This document shows positions 25,326 through 33,287 of a stretch of 64,000 nt of DNA, piece after piece (the first letter of the stretch is position 1; each line of letters opens with the position of its first letter). The notes below the pieces were generated by a model. That model was not told the DNA's origin. It ran no database searches and saw only the letters and a program-made list of their open reading frames with translations. A program made the translations under genes and the position numbers. Source of the DNA: Lachnospiraceae bacterium (GTDB lineage Bacteria > Bacillota > Clostridia > Lachnospirales > Lachnospiraceae); the NCBI GenBank assembly GCA_910575155.1, contig CAJTDX010000001.1, positions 217,371 to 281,370 on the forward strand. The letters are read 5' to 3'.

Positions 25326-26438
25326 TTATAAACAGGACTGATAAATGTCCATGATGTCTTCGCGTTCTAAGACAGCAGGATTGTGCGACATGATTACCTG
25401 CTGATACTTTAGTACATTATCTGTAAATGCAGGAAGATCGTCGGGCGCTGTTCCATAAGCGTGCAGCGGTTTCTTTTCTAAAATGAAGGAAATCAGACGA
25501 TCCAGTTCATCAAAAACATATTCCGCATCACAATGCAGTAAATCTTTTAAAATGGTCACCACGACGTCATATTTTTCACTGCATGTTTTTTGGCTGTATT
25601 TTTTGAGGACGGCCGTCAGCAGCGCATAATTTGCTTCTCCATGCGCCACATGATATTTACCGCTGAGCGGATAGCTCATGGCGTGTACAGCGCCGCAGCC
25701 TGCTTTTCCGAAAGCGATCCCGGCATAATTGCTGGCAATAAGGAATTGTTCCAGCAGATTCGGCAGAAGATCTTTTCCATTTTTGCGCATTTTCTGATAA
25801 GCGCCCACAATCATACGCATTGCTTCGTGCCCGAACAGCTCTGAATAAGGAGTAGCCAGAGGGGAGAGGCTGGATTCAATGGCATGAATCAGCGCGTCTA
25901 TGGAGCTTGTGGCAAAAATCTGGTACGGAATCTGTTCTAACAGCCTGGGAATAAAAACAGCTTCATCTGCATACATGGCGTCTGCCGCCAGCCTGAGCTT
26001 GGAATTCAGGGCAGGGAAGTTTACAATTGTCACATTTGTCACTTCGCTGCCGGTTCCGCAGGTGGTGGGAACCAGCACAAGAGGACATTTCTTCTCTGCC
26101 GTTGTTTTTCCGGTAAATAAATCTTCCAGAGGCGTTATGTTGTTCAGGCAGAACAGCTTTGCGATATCCATAATCGTTCCGCCTCCAATGCCGATTACTC
26201 TTTTATAATCGGAACGCAGAGAGGACAGCATACCGGCAATCATAGGTTCGCTTGGTTCCCCGCTTCCAAATTCTTCCTGATATATAATCTGTGCAGGAAG
26301 ATCAAAAGAACCGAAATATGGTTCATAGATGTAGCGGCAGGTGATAATCAGGTCATTCTCATCTACCTGCAGGCTGTCTGTAAATTCTTTGATTTCTGTA
26401 AATTTAAGAATAGAGCTGCACAACGATAATTGTTTCAT
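25326..26438 (-). CDS. Iron-dependent alcohol dehydrogenase, 4-hydroxybutyrate dehydrogenase type
   Basis: A 370-aa group III metal-dependent dehydrogenase. The NAD loop is GIGGGTIMD (83-91) and PTTCGTGSE is at 124-132. The metal ligands are D181, H185, H252 and H266. The whole sequence resembles clostridial 4-hydroxybutyrate dehydrogenase, which interconverts 4-hydroxybutyrate and succinic semialdehyde: compare FQEKYGLGEPS there with YQEEFGSGEPS here, and the shared ALSYP/AMSYP block and HGEANY. It follows the aldehyde dehydrogenase gene by 18 bp, so the two form one unit. A related hydroxy-acid substrate cannot be excluded. Confidence 0.85.
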   Translation of the reverse strand: MKQLSLCSSILKFTEIKEFTDSLQVDENDLIITCRYIYEPYFGSFDLPAQIIYQEEFGSGEPSEPMIAGMLSSLRSDYKRVIGIGGGTIMDIAKLFCLNNITPLEDLFTGKTTAEKKCPLVLVPTTCGTGSEVTNVTIVNFPALNSKLRLAADAMYADEAVFIPRLLEQIPYQIFATSSIDALIHAIESSLSPLATPYSELFGHEAMRMIVGAYQKMRKNGKDLLPNLLEQFLIASNYAGIAFGKAGCGAVHAMSYPLSGKYHVAHGEANYALLTAVLKKYSQKTCSEKYDVVVTILKDLLHCDAEYVFDELDRLISFILEKKPLHAYGTAPDDLPAFTDNVLKYQQVIMSHNPAVLEREDIMDIYQSCL

Positions 26439-26456
26439 GGATGGTCTCCTTTAAAT

Positions 26457-27896
26457 TTAGAATGATATAATTCCTTTTAATGCGATACATTTTATATTTG
26501 TCAGTTCATCAAAGGTAGAGTACACGCCTTCTGTCCCAAGTCCCGATTGTTTCCAGCCTCCAAAAGGCATTTCAAAACTGCGGAAGTAACTGGAACCGTT
26601 TACAACGACGCTGCCGCATTCTAATTCATTTGAGAAACGCGCGGCTTTTACGAGATCCTGCGTAAACACGCTCCCGCCAAGTCCATACACAGAATCATTT
26701 GCAAGGGCAATGGCTTCTTCTTCCGTTTCAAAAGAGATTACGGGCATAACCGGGCCGAATACTTCCATATTATGCAGGATATCCGCGCTGGCGGGAACAT
26801 CTGCCAGAATCGTAGGCTCTATAAATGCGCCCGTCCGTTTTCCGCCCAGAACAAGTCTTGCGCCCTGGCTGAGCGTAAGATTAATTTGCTTTTCCACTTC
26901 AATCGCAGCATGTTCGCTGATCAGGGTTCCTACCTGTGTCTGTTCATCTATGGGATCGCCGCTTTTCAAAACGGATACGCGTTTAACGGTCTCTTCGAGA
27001 AATTTTTCATAAAGAGATTTGTGAACCAGAAAACGTTTTGGCGCGCAGCAGATCTGGCCGGCATTGTAGAATCTTGCCTGAGCGGCTTCGCGTACGGCAA
27101 GGTCCAAATCAGCGTCTTCAAGCACAATAAAGGCGTCGTTGCCGCCCAGTTCCAGGGCTACTTTTTTGAGCGTTGCAGCAGCGCGGCTGGCAACAGAAAT
27201 GCCCACAGAGGAAGATCCGGTTAAAGTGACGGCGTGGATATTTTCATGCTCACAGAGATAATTGCCTGTGGCAGAACCGCGTCCGGTAACCAGCTGTACG
27301 ATACCGGAAGGAAAGCCTGCTTCCAGCAACAGGGAAGCCAGTTTGCAGACCGTGAGCGGATTTTCGCTGGCGGGTTTGATAATAACTGCATTGCCGGACA
27401 AAAGAGCCGGGGCAACTTTCTGGTTGAAGAGGTTACAGGGGAAGTTAAAGGGGATAATACAGGCAACTACGCCCAATGGTTCCCGTTTTGTGAGTACGAC
27501 GTTGCTGTCGTGTCCCCGTTCCATGCCGTTTGGAATTACATGGCCGTATAAATGCTTTGCCTTTTCACAGAAAGCGGGCCAGGCAGTGAAGATATTGTCA
27601 ATTTCCTTTTTGGCTTCGGTGATGTTTTTACCGGATTCCCGGGTTAATGTTTCCGCAAGCTCGTCCTTATTTTTTCGTACCAGCTCTACAAAATTCATGG
27701 CATATTCAGCTCTTTGGTATACAGGAACTTTTTTCCAGGATTTTTGCGCCTGCACGGCAAAAGAAACGGCAAGATCTACATCATTTTGCGTTGCCTGGGG
27801 AATACTATCCACCAGGCTTTGGTCGTAGGGGTTTATCACCGGAATTGTTTCACCGTCCGATGAAGATACAAATTTATTTCCAATTATCATTTTCAT
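26457..27896 (-). CDS. NAD(P)-dependent aldehyde dehydrogenase, possibly succinic semialdehyde
   Basis: A 479-aa ALDH-superfamily enzyme that oxidises an aldehyde to the acid. N151 is in PFNFPCN, E249 in ELGGNDAF, and the catalytic C283 in AGQICCAPKR. The C-terminal motif is FEMPFGGWKQSG. AGGAGG lies ten bases before the ATG. It is the first gene of a two-gene unit with the 4-hydroxybutyrate-type dehydrogenase, so a route 4-hydroxybutyrate - succinic semialdehyde - succinate is the natural reading. It looks non-acylating, unlike the CoA-dependent SucD. The divergent importer 216 bp away may supply the substrate. Confidence 0.88.
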   Translation of the reverse strand: MKMIIGNKFVSSSDGETIPVINPYDQSLVDSIPQATQNDVDLAVSFAVQAQKSWKKVPVYQRAEYAMNFVELVRKNKDELAETLTRESGKNITEAKKEIDNIFTAWPAFCEKAKHLYGHVIPNGMERGHDSNVVLTKREPLGVVACIIPFNFPCNLFNQKVAPALLSGNAVIIKPASENPLTVCKLASLLLEAGFPSGIVQLVTGRGSATGNYLCEHENIHAVTLTGSSSVGISVASRAAATLKKVALELGGNDAFIVLEDADLDLAVREAAQARFYNAGQICCAPKRFLVHKSLYEKFLEETVKRVSVLKSGDPIDEQTQVGTLISEHAAIEVEKQINLTLSQGARLVLGGKRTGAFIEPTILADVPASADILHNMEVFGPVMPVISFETEEEAIALANDSVYGLGGSVFTQDLVKAARFSNELECGSVVVNGSSYFRSFEMPFGGWKQSGLGTEGVYSTFDELTNIKCIALKGIISF

Positions 27897-28111
27897 ATGA
27901 AAAATGCCTCCTTCCAGATATTTGTCTTCGGTTATATTATAACAAAAAAAGTATTGTTTAATTGCAAAAAAGAATTAACTTTAAAATAATAGTGCAATAA
28001 TTCTAAATTGGAAGTAAAATCTAAAAATCATATGATATTCTTCTACTCGAATTTGCAAATTGCCTGAATCTATAAATAGAAAATAAAAATGAAAGACAGG
28101 AGTGTCAGATT

Positions 28112-29224
28112 ATGAAAAAAAGAATGATGAAATTTGCCGCGTTGATTACGGCCTGTTCTATGATGCTTTGCGCATGTGGAAACGACAATGGAACATCTGA
28201 TTCCGCAAAGGATACGAAAGGGTCAGAAGATACGACGATTCACATGGCTACTATGACGACCGGATTTCCGCTTCCAATGCACCATGCAAATAAGACGGGC
28301 GTGTTCAGTGATTTGGGACTGAACGTGGAAGAAGAATTTTTTGATAATGGACCGACCATAAACGAAGCCATTGCTTCCGGTGATATTGACATTGCGGGCG
28401 TAGGCGGAATGCCTTCTGTTTCAGGAGCCATTTCCAATAATTCCAAGGTGATCGCGTGGATGGAAGACGATGAAAGTTCTGTACAGATTTATGCAAGAAA
28501 TGACAGTGATATTGTCAGCGCCGGGAAGGGTAAAGTGGAGAAGTATCCGAATATTTACGGTACGGCGGAGAACTGGAAAGGAAAAAGCGTCGTCTGCGCT
28601 ATGGGAACGTCCAGCCATTATACCCTTTTGGCGGTACTGGAGACGATGGGACTGACCCAGGACGACGTCGAGATCATTAATATGGAAGGCGTATCGGGGG
28701 CGGCGGCGTTTTTGGCAGGAACCGGAGACCTTTATGTGGGATTCAATCCGCAGTGGTCTGAGTTCTATAGTAAACCGGATGAATATACCTGCGTGGCAAC
28801 CTGTGCAGATACGGATAAGAAGTTAAATACGGTTCTGATTGCGTCTGAAGAATTTTGTGAGAACCATCCGGATTTGATTGTGAAATTTCTTGAGGGTATG
28901 CTGCAGGTACAGAATGATCTTTATGACGATGCAACGTACTATTATGAGTCCATGTATGAATGGCAGAATACGTTTGGCGAATGTTCTGAGGAGCTGGCGC
29001 AGTATACGGTAGACCTGCAGGTGATGCGTTCATTAGAAGAACGCAGGAAGCTGTTTGAAGAAGAGAACGGCACCTGCGAAATGCAGGAAACGCTGCTCTC
29101 CATTGCGGATTTTATGATTGATAACAACGTAATTGAAGAAGAGGACAAGCAGAAAATTATAGAGGACAAGTTTGTGGATTCTTCCTACCTTTTTGAAGCG
29201 ATAGACAATTTAAAAGAAAAATAA
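28112..29224 (+). CDS. ABC transporter substrate-binding lipoprotein (NitT/TauT/SsuA type)
   Basis: A 370-aa lipoprotein with signal MKKRMMKFAALITACSMMLC and lipobox LCAC, anchored at the new N-terminal Cys. The mature part has the periplasmic-binding fold of the nitrate/sulfonate/taurine group: MTTGFPLPMHHANKTGVF, then the GDIDIAGVGGMPS segment where the pocket forms, then the hinge GVSGAAAFLAGTGDLYVG. It heads a five-gene operon with two permeases and two ATPases. The ligand is not evident. The divergent aldehyde and hydroxy-acid dehydrogenases hint at a small organic acid, but this is guesswork. Confidence 0.88.
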   Translation: MKKRMMKFAALITACSMMLCACGNDNGTSDSAKDTKGSEDTTIHMATMTTGFPLPMHHANKTGVFSDLGLNVEEEFFDNGPTINEAIASGDIDIAGVGGMPSVSGAISNNSKVIAWMEDDESSVQIYARNDSDIVSAGKGKVEKYPNIYGTAENWKGKSVVCAMGTSSHYTLLAVLETMGLTQDDVEIINMEGVSGAAAFLAGTGDLYVGFNPQWSEFYSKPDEYTCVATCADTDKKLNTVLIASEEFCENHPDLIVKFLEGMLQVQNDLYDDATYYYESMYEWQNTFGECSEELAQYTVDLQVMRSLEERRKLFEEENGTCEMQETLLSIADFMIDNNVIEEEDKQKIIEDKFVDSSYLFEAIDNLKEK

Positions 29225-29239
29225 ACAGGGGAAGATTGG

Positions 29240-30031
29240 ATGTATAACGAGAAGACAAGAAGTGTTGGAATGAAAGTATTTTTAAATGTATCCGGTCTGC
29301 TGATGTTTTTCGGCATCTGGGAACTGGTGGTGGCGCTGGGGCTGATCTCAGAAAAGAAGCTGGTGGCGCCGTCAGCCATTTTTATGACCTTTATAGATAA
29401 GCTTACCAACGTTGTTCCGGATGGAAATACCATTATTGTGCATACGTTGACCAGTCTGGAACTGGTACTGATTGGGTTTGTGTTATCCTGCCTGATTGGC
29501 GTTCCTCTGGGACTGCTGATGGGATTCTTTAAGCCGGCCAACCGTTTTTTTACCCCGATTTTTGAGATTATCCGGCCGATTCCGCCCCTGGCGTGGATTC
29601 CCATTGTGATTGTGGTGCTTGGAATCGGTATACAGGCGGAGGCGTTTATTATTTTTGTGGCGGCGTTTGTTCCCTGTGTGATTAATTCGTATACGGGAAT
29701 ACAGGCGACCAGCAAGACATTGCTTGATGTGGCAAAAACAGCGGGCGCCAGTAAAACGCAGTTGTTTTTTAAAGTGGGGATTCCCTCTGCGCTGCCCATG
29801 GTGTTTACCGGAATCAAGATTTCCTTCGGAAGTGCATGGGCGACCCTTGTGGCTGCGGAAATGATCGCTTCCACCGTGGGGCTTGGGTTTATGATCCAGC
29901 AGGGAAGGAACGCCGTAAGACCGGATATTGTACTGCTTGGCATGTCCGTCATCGGACTGATTGGCGCGGCGCTGACCGGATTGCTGAGTATTCTTGAGAA
30001 GAAAGCGCTTCCGTGGAGGAACTTGAAATGA
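29240..30031 (+). CDS. ABC transporter permease 1 (SsuC/TauC type)
   Basis: A 263-aa inner-membrane permease with about six transmembrane segments and the EAA loop (VAKTAGASKTQLFFKVGIPS, about 174-193) that contacts the ATPase. It ends with ATGA overlapping permease 2 by four bases. The ribosome site is GGGGAAG. It is one half of a heterodimeric membrane channel, since the next gene is a clear paralogue (both share PIPPLAWIPIVI or RPVPPLAWIPIVI). Confidence 0.9.
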   Translation: MYNEKTRSVGMKVFLNVSGLLMFFGIWELVVALGLISEKKLVAPSAIFMTFIDKLTNVVPDGNTIIVHTLTSLELVLIGFVLSCLIGVPLGLLMGFFKPANRFFTPIFEIIRPIPPLAWIPIVIVVLGIGIQAEAFIIFVAAFVPCVINSYTGIQATSKTLLDVAKTAGASKTQLFFKVGIPSALPMVFTGIKISFGSAWATLVAAEMIASTVGLGFMIQQGRNAVRPDIVLLGMSVIGLIGAALTGLLSILEKKALPWRNLK

Positions 30032-30810
30032 GCAAAGTGAAAAAAATAGATGTTTATTATATTCTTTCCATATTGTCGGTACTTTTGCTGCTGGCAGTAT
30101 GGTGGGCGGCCTCAGCAGTAAACGAAAGCCTTGCCAGTCCCGGACAGACGGTGGAACGTTTTTTCAGGCTTATTGAGAATCCAATTATGGGAAAACCTGT
30201 TTCCGTGCATATCCTGGCGAGTATGCGCAGAATCCTGGTGGCATTTTTCGCGGCGTCTGTGGCTGGCGTGGGGCTTGGCGTATGCTTTGGTATTTTTCCG
30301 ACGTTTCGTCGTATGTTCTGGCCGGTTTTTTCCATTTTAAGACCCGTTCCGCCTCTGGCGTGGATTCCCATTGTGATTCTGTGGTTTGGCGTGATCGGCG
30401 ATACGTCAAAATATATTATCATTTTTATTGGTATCATTATGGCGATTGTCATCAATACTTATGCCAGTATCAGTGAAACGGATCCTTTGTTTTTGAAAGC
30501 GGCGAAGACGCTTGGCGCGAACAGATGGCAGACTTTAGTGCATGTTACTCTGCCCAACAGCATCCCGGCAATTTTTGCGGGAATGAAGACGGGATTATCT
30601 ACGGGCTGGATGTCTGTGGTTGCAGCGGAGATGATTGCTGCAAAGGAAGGAATTGGTTTCCTGATTAATATGAGTATGAAAACGACTCCGGATACAGCTC
30701 TGGATTTTGTGGGAATTGTGCTGGTGGCGCTTTGCAGCTCGCTTGTTTCTTTTGTTTTGAGTGTGATAGAAAGGAAGCTTTGCCCATGGCTGGAACTGGA
30801 TGTAAAATAA
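30028..30810 (+). CDS. ABC transporter permease 2 (SsuC/TauC type)
   Basis: A 260-aa permease paralogous to the preceding one, with the EAA-type loop KAAKTLGANRWQTLVHVTLP. The start at 30028 is used because GGAGG lies eight bases upstream and the ATG overlaps the previous stop (ATGA). A GTG 15 bases earlier is open but less well placed. It overlaps the first ATPase gene by 25 bp. Confidence 0.9.
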   Translation: MSKVKKIDVYYILSILSVLLLLAVWWAASAVNESLASPGQTVERFFRLIENPIMGKPVSVHILASMRRILVAFFAASVAGVGLGVCFGIFPTFRRMFWPVFSILRPVPPLAWIPIVILWFGVIGDTSKYIIIFIGIIMAIVINTYASISETDPLFLKAAKTLGANRWQTLVHVTLPNSIPAIFAGMKTGLSTGWMSVVAAEMIAAKEGIGFLINMSMKTTPDTALDFVGIVLVALCSSLVSFVLSVIERKLCPWLELDVK

Positions 30811-31535
30811 AGCTTGAGTCCGTATCAAAAAGTTTTGATGATAAAATCGGAAGAACAGCGGTACTGGATGAGATCTCTTTGAATGTATATGAAAACGAAT
30901 TTCTGGTAATTCTGGGACCGGGACAGTGCGGGAAAACCGTGCTGCTCAATATCATTGCCGATATGGAGCAGGCCGACAGCGGAACCATTACGTTTGATCC
31001 GCAGAGCAGCGGGCAGACAGGGTTCGTATTTCAGCGGTACGCGTTGTTTAACTGGAAGAACGTACTGAAGAATGTGGAGCTTCCCCTGAAATTTAAAGGC
31101 GCAGAGAAAGAACAGCGTCAGAATACGGCGATGAAATATATTGAAATGGTGGGGCTGAAAGGATTTGAAAAGGCTTATCCCTCGCAGCTTTCCGGCGGCA
31201 TGAAACAGCGTGTGGGAATTGCCAGAGCCTATGCTTCCGGCAATGATATTATTCTGATGGACGAGCCGTTCGGGGCGTTGGACGCGCAGACGCGCTACCA
31301 GATGCAGGACGAGTTATTGAAGATCCGGAGCAAAGAGAAAAAAACCATCGTATTTGTAACAAATAATATAGAAGAAGCGATTTATATGGGCGACCGGATT
31401 TTGCTGCTTAGTAATAAACCGTCCAAAGTAGTAAAGGAATATGTTCCTGATTTGGAAAGGCCGAGAAAAAATACATCTTCACAATTTATGGAGCTTCGGG
31501 ATGAAATTACTGCAAATATGGATTTAGCATTGTAA
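30786..31535 (+). CDS. ABC transporter ATPase 1 (SsuB/TauB type)
   Basis: A 249-aa ATPase with Walker A GPGQCGKT (the usual S/T position is taken by Q-C), an intact signature LSGGMKQR, Walker B ILMDEPFGALD and the switch region of a nitrate/sulfonate importer. The start at 30786 is chosen because AAGGA lies about nine bases upstream and it begins the conserved beta-strand IKLESVSKSFDD. It powers the importer together with ATPase 2. Confidence 0.9.
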   Translation: MAGTGCKIKLESVSKSFDDKIGRTAVLDEISLNVYENEFLVILGPGQCGKTVLLNIIADMEQADSGTITFDPQSSGQTGFVFQRYALFNWKNVLKNVELPLKFKGAEKEQRQNTAMKYIEMVGLKGFEKAYPSQLSGGMKQRVGIARAYASGNDIILMDEPFGALDAQTRYQMQDELLKIRSKEKKTIVFVTNNIEEAIYMGDRILLLSNKPSKVVKEYVPDLERPRKNTSSQFMELRDEITANMDLAL

Positions 31536-31545
31536 GGAGAGAAGT

Positions 31546-32289
31546 ATGACAGAGCAACCAAAGGTATCAGCCCAGCGTCTTACGAAAAAGTTTGGAGACT
31601 TGCTGGTGCTTAACGATGTGTCTTTTGACATAAAAAAGGGAGAATTTGTATGTCTCGTAGGGCCTACCGGCTGTGGTAAGACGACATTTTTGAATCTTCT
31701 TGTGAAGCTGACGGAGCCTACCAGCGGGAATGTTTTGATTGATGGTGTGCCGGCGGATCCCCAAAAACATAATATGAGTTTTGTATTTCAGGAACCGTCT
31801 ACGTTTCCTTGGCTGACGGTGGAGGATAATATTAAGTTTAATCTGGAAATTAAGAAAATTGAGAAGCAGGAGATTCAGAAGCGTACAGAACATATCCTGG
31901 AAATGATAGGACTGACAGAACAGCGGAACGCGTATCCGGGACAGCTTTCTGTTTCAGCGGAGCAGCGCATAGTAATCGGCAGGAGCTTTGCCATGTATCC
32001 GGATCTTCTGCTGATGGATGAGCCTTATGGCCAGATGGATATTAAGCTAAGATATTATCTGGAGGATGCGGTGCTCAAGCTTTGGAGAGAAACGGAGAGT
32101 ACGATTATCTTTATTACCCATAATATAGAAGAAGCGGTTTATCTTTCCCAGCGCTGTCTGATTATGACGCCGAAGCCGACGACAATCAAAGCTTCTATTG
32201 AGAATCCGCTTCCATATCCAAGGAACGTATCTGCCCCGGAATTTATCAAATTGAGAGAACAGATTACCGATATGATTAAATGGTGGTAA
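31546..32289 (+). CDS. ABC transporter ATPase 2 with degenerate signature motif
   Basis: A 247-aa ATPase paralogous to the preceding one. Walker A GPTGCGKT is canonical, and Walker B is LLLMDEPYGQMD. The signature LSGGQ is replaced by LSVSA (QLSVSAEQR), so one of the two composite ATP sites of a heterodimer would be impaired. AAGGAG precedes the ATG. Heteromeric ATPase pairs with one weak site are known in ABC exporters and are less usual in importers. It is the last gene before the terminator at 32294. Confidence 0.88.
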   Translation: MTEQPKVSAQRLTKKFGDLLVLNDVSFDIKKGEFVCLVGPTGCGKTTFLNLLVKLTEPTSGNVLIDGVPADPQKHNMSFVFQEPSTFPWLTVEDNIKFNLEIKKIEKQEIQKRTEHILEMIGLTEQRNAYPGQLSVSAEQRIVIGRSFAMYPDLLLMDEPYGQMDIKLRYYLEDAVLKLWRETESTIIFITHNIEEAVYLSQRCLIMTPKPTTIKASIENPLPYPRNVSAPEFIKLREQITDMIKWW

Positions 32290-32293
32290 GAGT

Positions 32294-32341
32294 AAGGATG
32301 CTGAAAAATCATGTATTTTATGATTTTTCCGTATCCTTTTT
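32294..32341 (+). terminator. Terminator of the ABC importer operon
   Basis: AAGGAT and GAAAAATCAT arms pair with ATGATTTTTC and ATCCTT across a 3-nt internal loop, closing a 7-nt loop and followed by T residues. Confidence 0.8.
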
Positions 32342-32379
32342 CTGCTTTTGGGAGGAGCGTATTCTTTTTCTGAATTTTC

Positions 32380-32406
32380 TAAAGTTTCTTATCAAACAAC
32401 CGATAA
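32380..32406 (+). promoter_or_regulatory. Sigma-28 (SigD/FliA) promoter of the flgM operon
   Basis: TAAA (32380-32383), a 15-bp spacer and ACCGATAA (32399-32406), against the consensus TAAA-N15-GCCGATAA. It places the FlgM-FlgN-FlgK-FlgL genes under the late flagellar sigma factor. Confidence 0.85.
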
Positions 32407-32472
32407 ATAAATTAGATATAAAATACAGAATAATATTAAGAACGAAGATTTTTACGGAAAGGAGAGGTCCTT

Positions 32473-32748
32473 ATGCGTATAGAAGCATATAATCAGATTA
32501 CCCAGATGTACAATGCCAGCAAGCCTTCTAAAATGAAAGGCGCTGATAGCGTCAGGAAGCGGGATCAGGTTCAGATTTCCCAGACAGGACGCGATTATCA
32601 GGTGGCAAAACAGGCAGTAGCAGAAGCTTCTGATATCAGGGCGGACAAGGTGACACAGGTGAAGAAACAGATCGCCTCTGGTACCTATAAGGTAGACACA
32701 GGGGACTTTGCAGCAAAACTGATTGAGAAATATGATGCATATTGCTAG
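32473..32748 (+). CDS. flgM: Anti-sigma-28 factor FlgM
   Basis: A 91-aa protein that binds and inhibits the flagellar sigma factor until it is exported through the finished hook. The C-terminal half has the FlgM pattern DIRADKVTQVKKQIASGTYK followed by VDTGDFAAKLIEKY, and the N-terminus is short and disordered. AAGGAG precedes the ATG. It is the first gene after a sigma-28 promoter, giving the usual feedback loop. Confidence 0.93.
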   Translation: MRIEAYNQITQMYNASKPSKMKGADSVRKRDQVQISQTGRDYQVAKQAVAEASDIRADKVTQVKKQIASGTYKVDTGDFAAKLIEKYDAYC

Positions 32749-32763
32749 AAATGAGGTTTTTAA

Positions 32764-33276
32764 GTGGCAAGCTTAATGGAAGATTTTATAAGTGTATTAG
32801 AGCAGGAGAATCAGGAATATCAGCGTCTTGCCGAACTGTCCAATGAGAAGAAGCAGATCATTATAGACGGTGATATTCCATCTCTTGAGAATATTACTGA
32901 CAAGGAACAGGAGATAGCCGGAATTCTGAAGAATCTGGAACATAAAAGAGAAGAAGTTGTCAAGGATATGTCTATCGTACTTAGTAAACAGCCAGAAGAA
33001 CTGACGATTACTAATATGATAGCATTTTTAAATAAACAGCCCGAAGAACAACAGAAGCTTACAGATTTAAGAGAGCGTCTTCGGGAGACTTTAGCAGAGC
33101 TGAACGATATCAATCAGCAGAACGAAGAATTGCTGAAGCTGGCAATGGAAATGGCGGAGTTTGATCTGACGCTGTTTCGCAGTATGAGGCAGGCGCCTGA
33201 GACAGCTAATTATGACAGACGGGCGAATAATACCGGAGATTTATTAGGAAACAGCGGCTTTGATGCCAGACAGTAA
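32764..33276 (+). CDS. flgN: FlgN-type export chaperone
   Basis: A 170-aa, almost wholly helical protein with long coiled-coil stretches (ITDKEQEIAGILKNLEHKRE, then LRERLRETLAELNDINQQNE). It fits FlgN, the chaperone that delivers FlgK and FlgL to the export gate. GAGG lies six bases before a GTG at 32764; an ATG follows four codons later. Its place between flgM and flgK is the conserved order in Firmicutes. Confidence 0.88.
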   Translation: MASLMEDFISVLEQENQEYQRLAELSNEKKQIIIDGDIPSLENITDKEQEIAGILKNLEHKREEVVKDMSIVLSKQPEELTITNMIAFLNKQPEEQQKLTDLRERLRETLAELNDINQQNEELLKLAMEMAEFDLTLFRSMRQAPETANYDRRANNTGDLLGNSGFDARQ

Positions 33277-33287
33277 AGGAGAATAAA

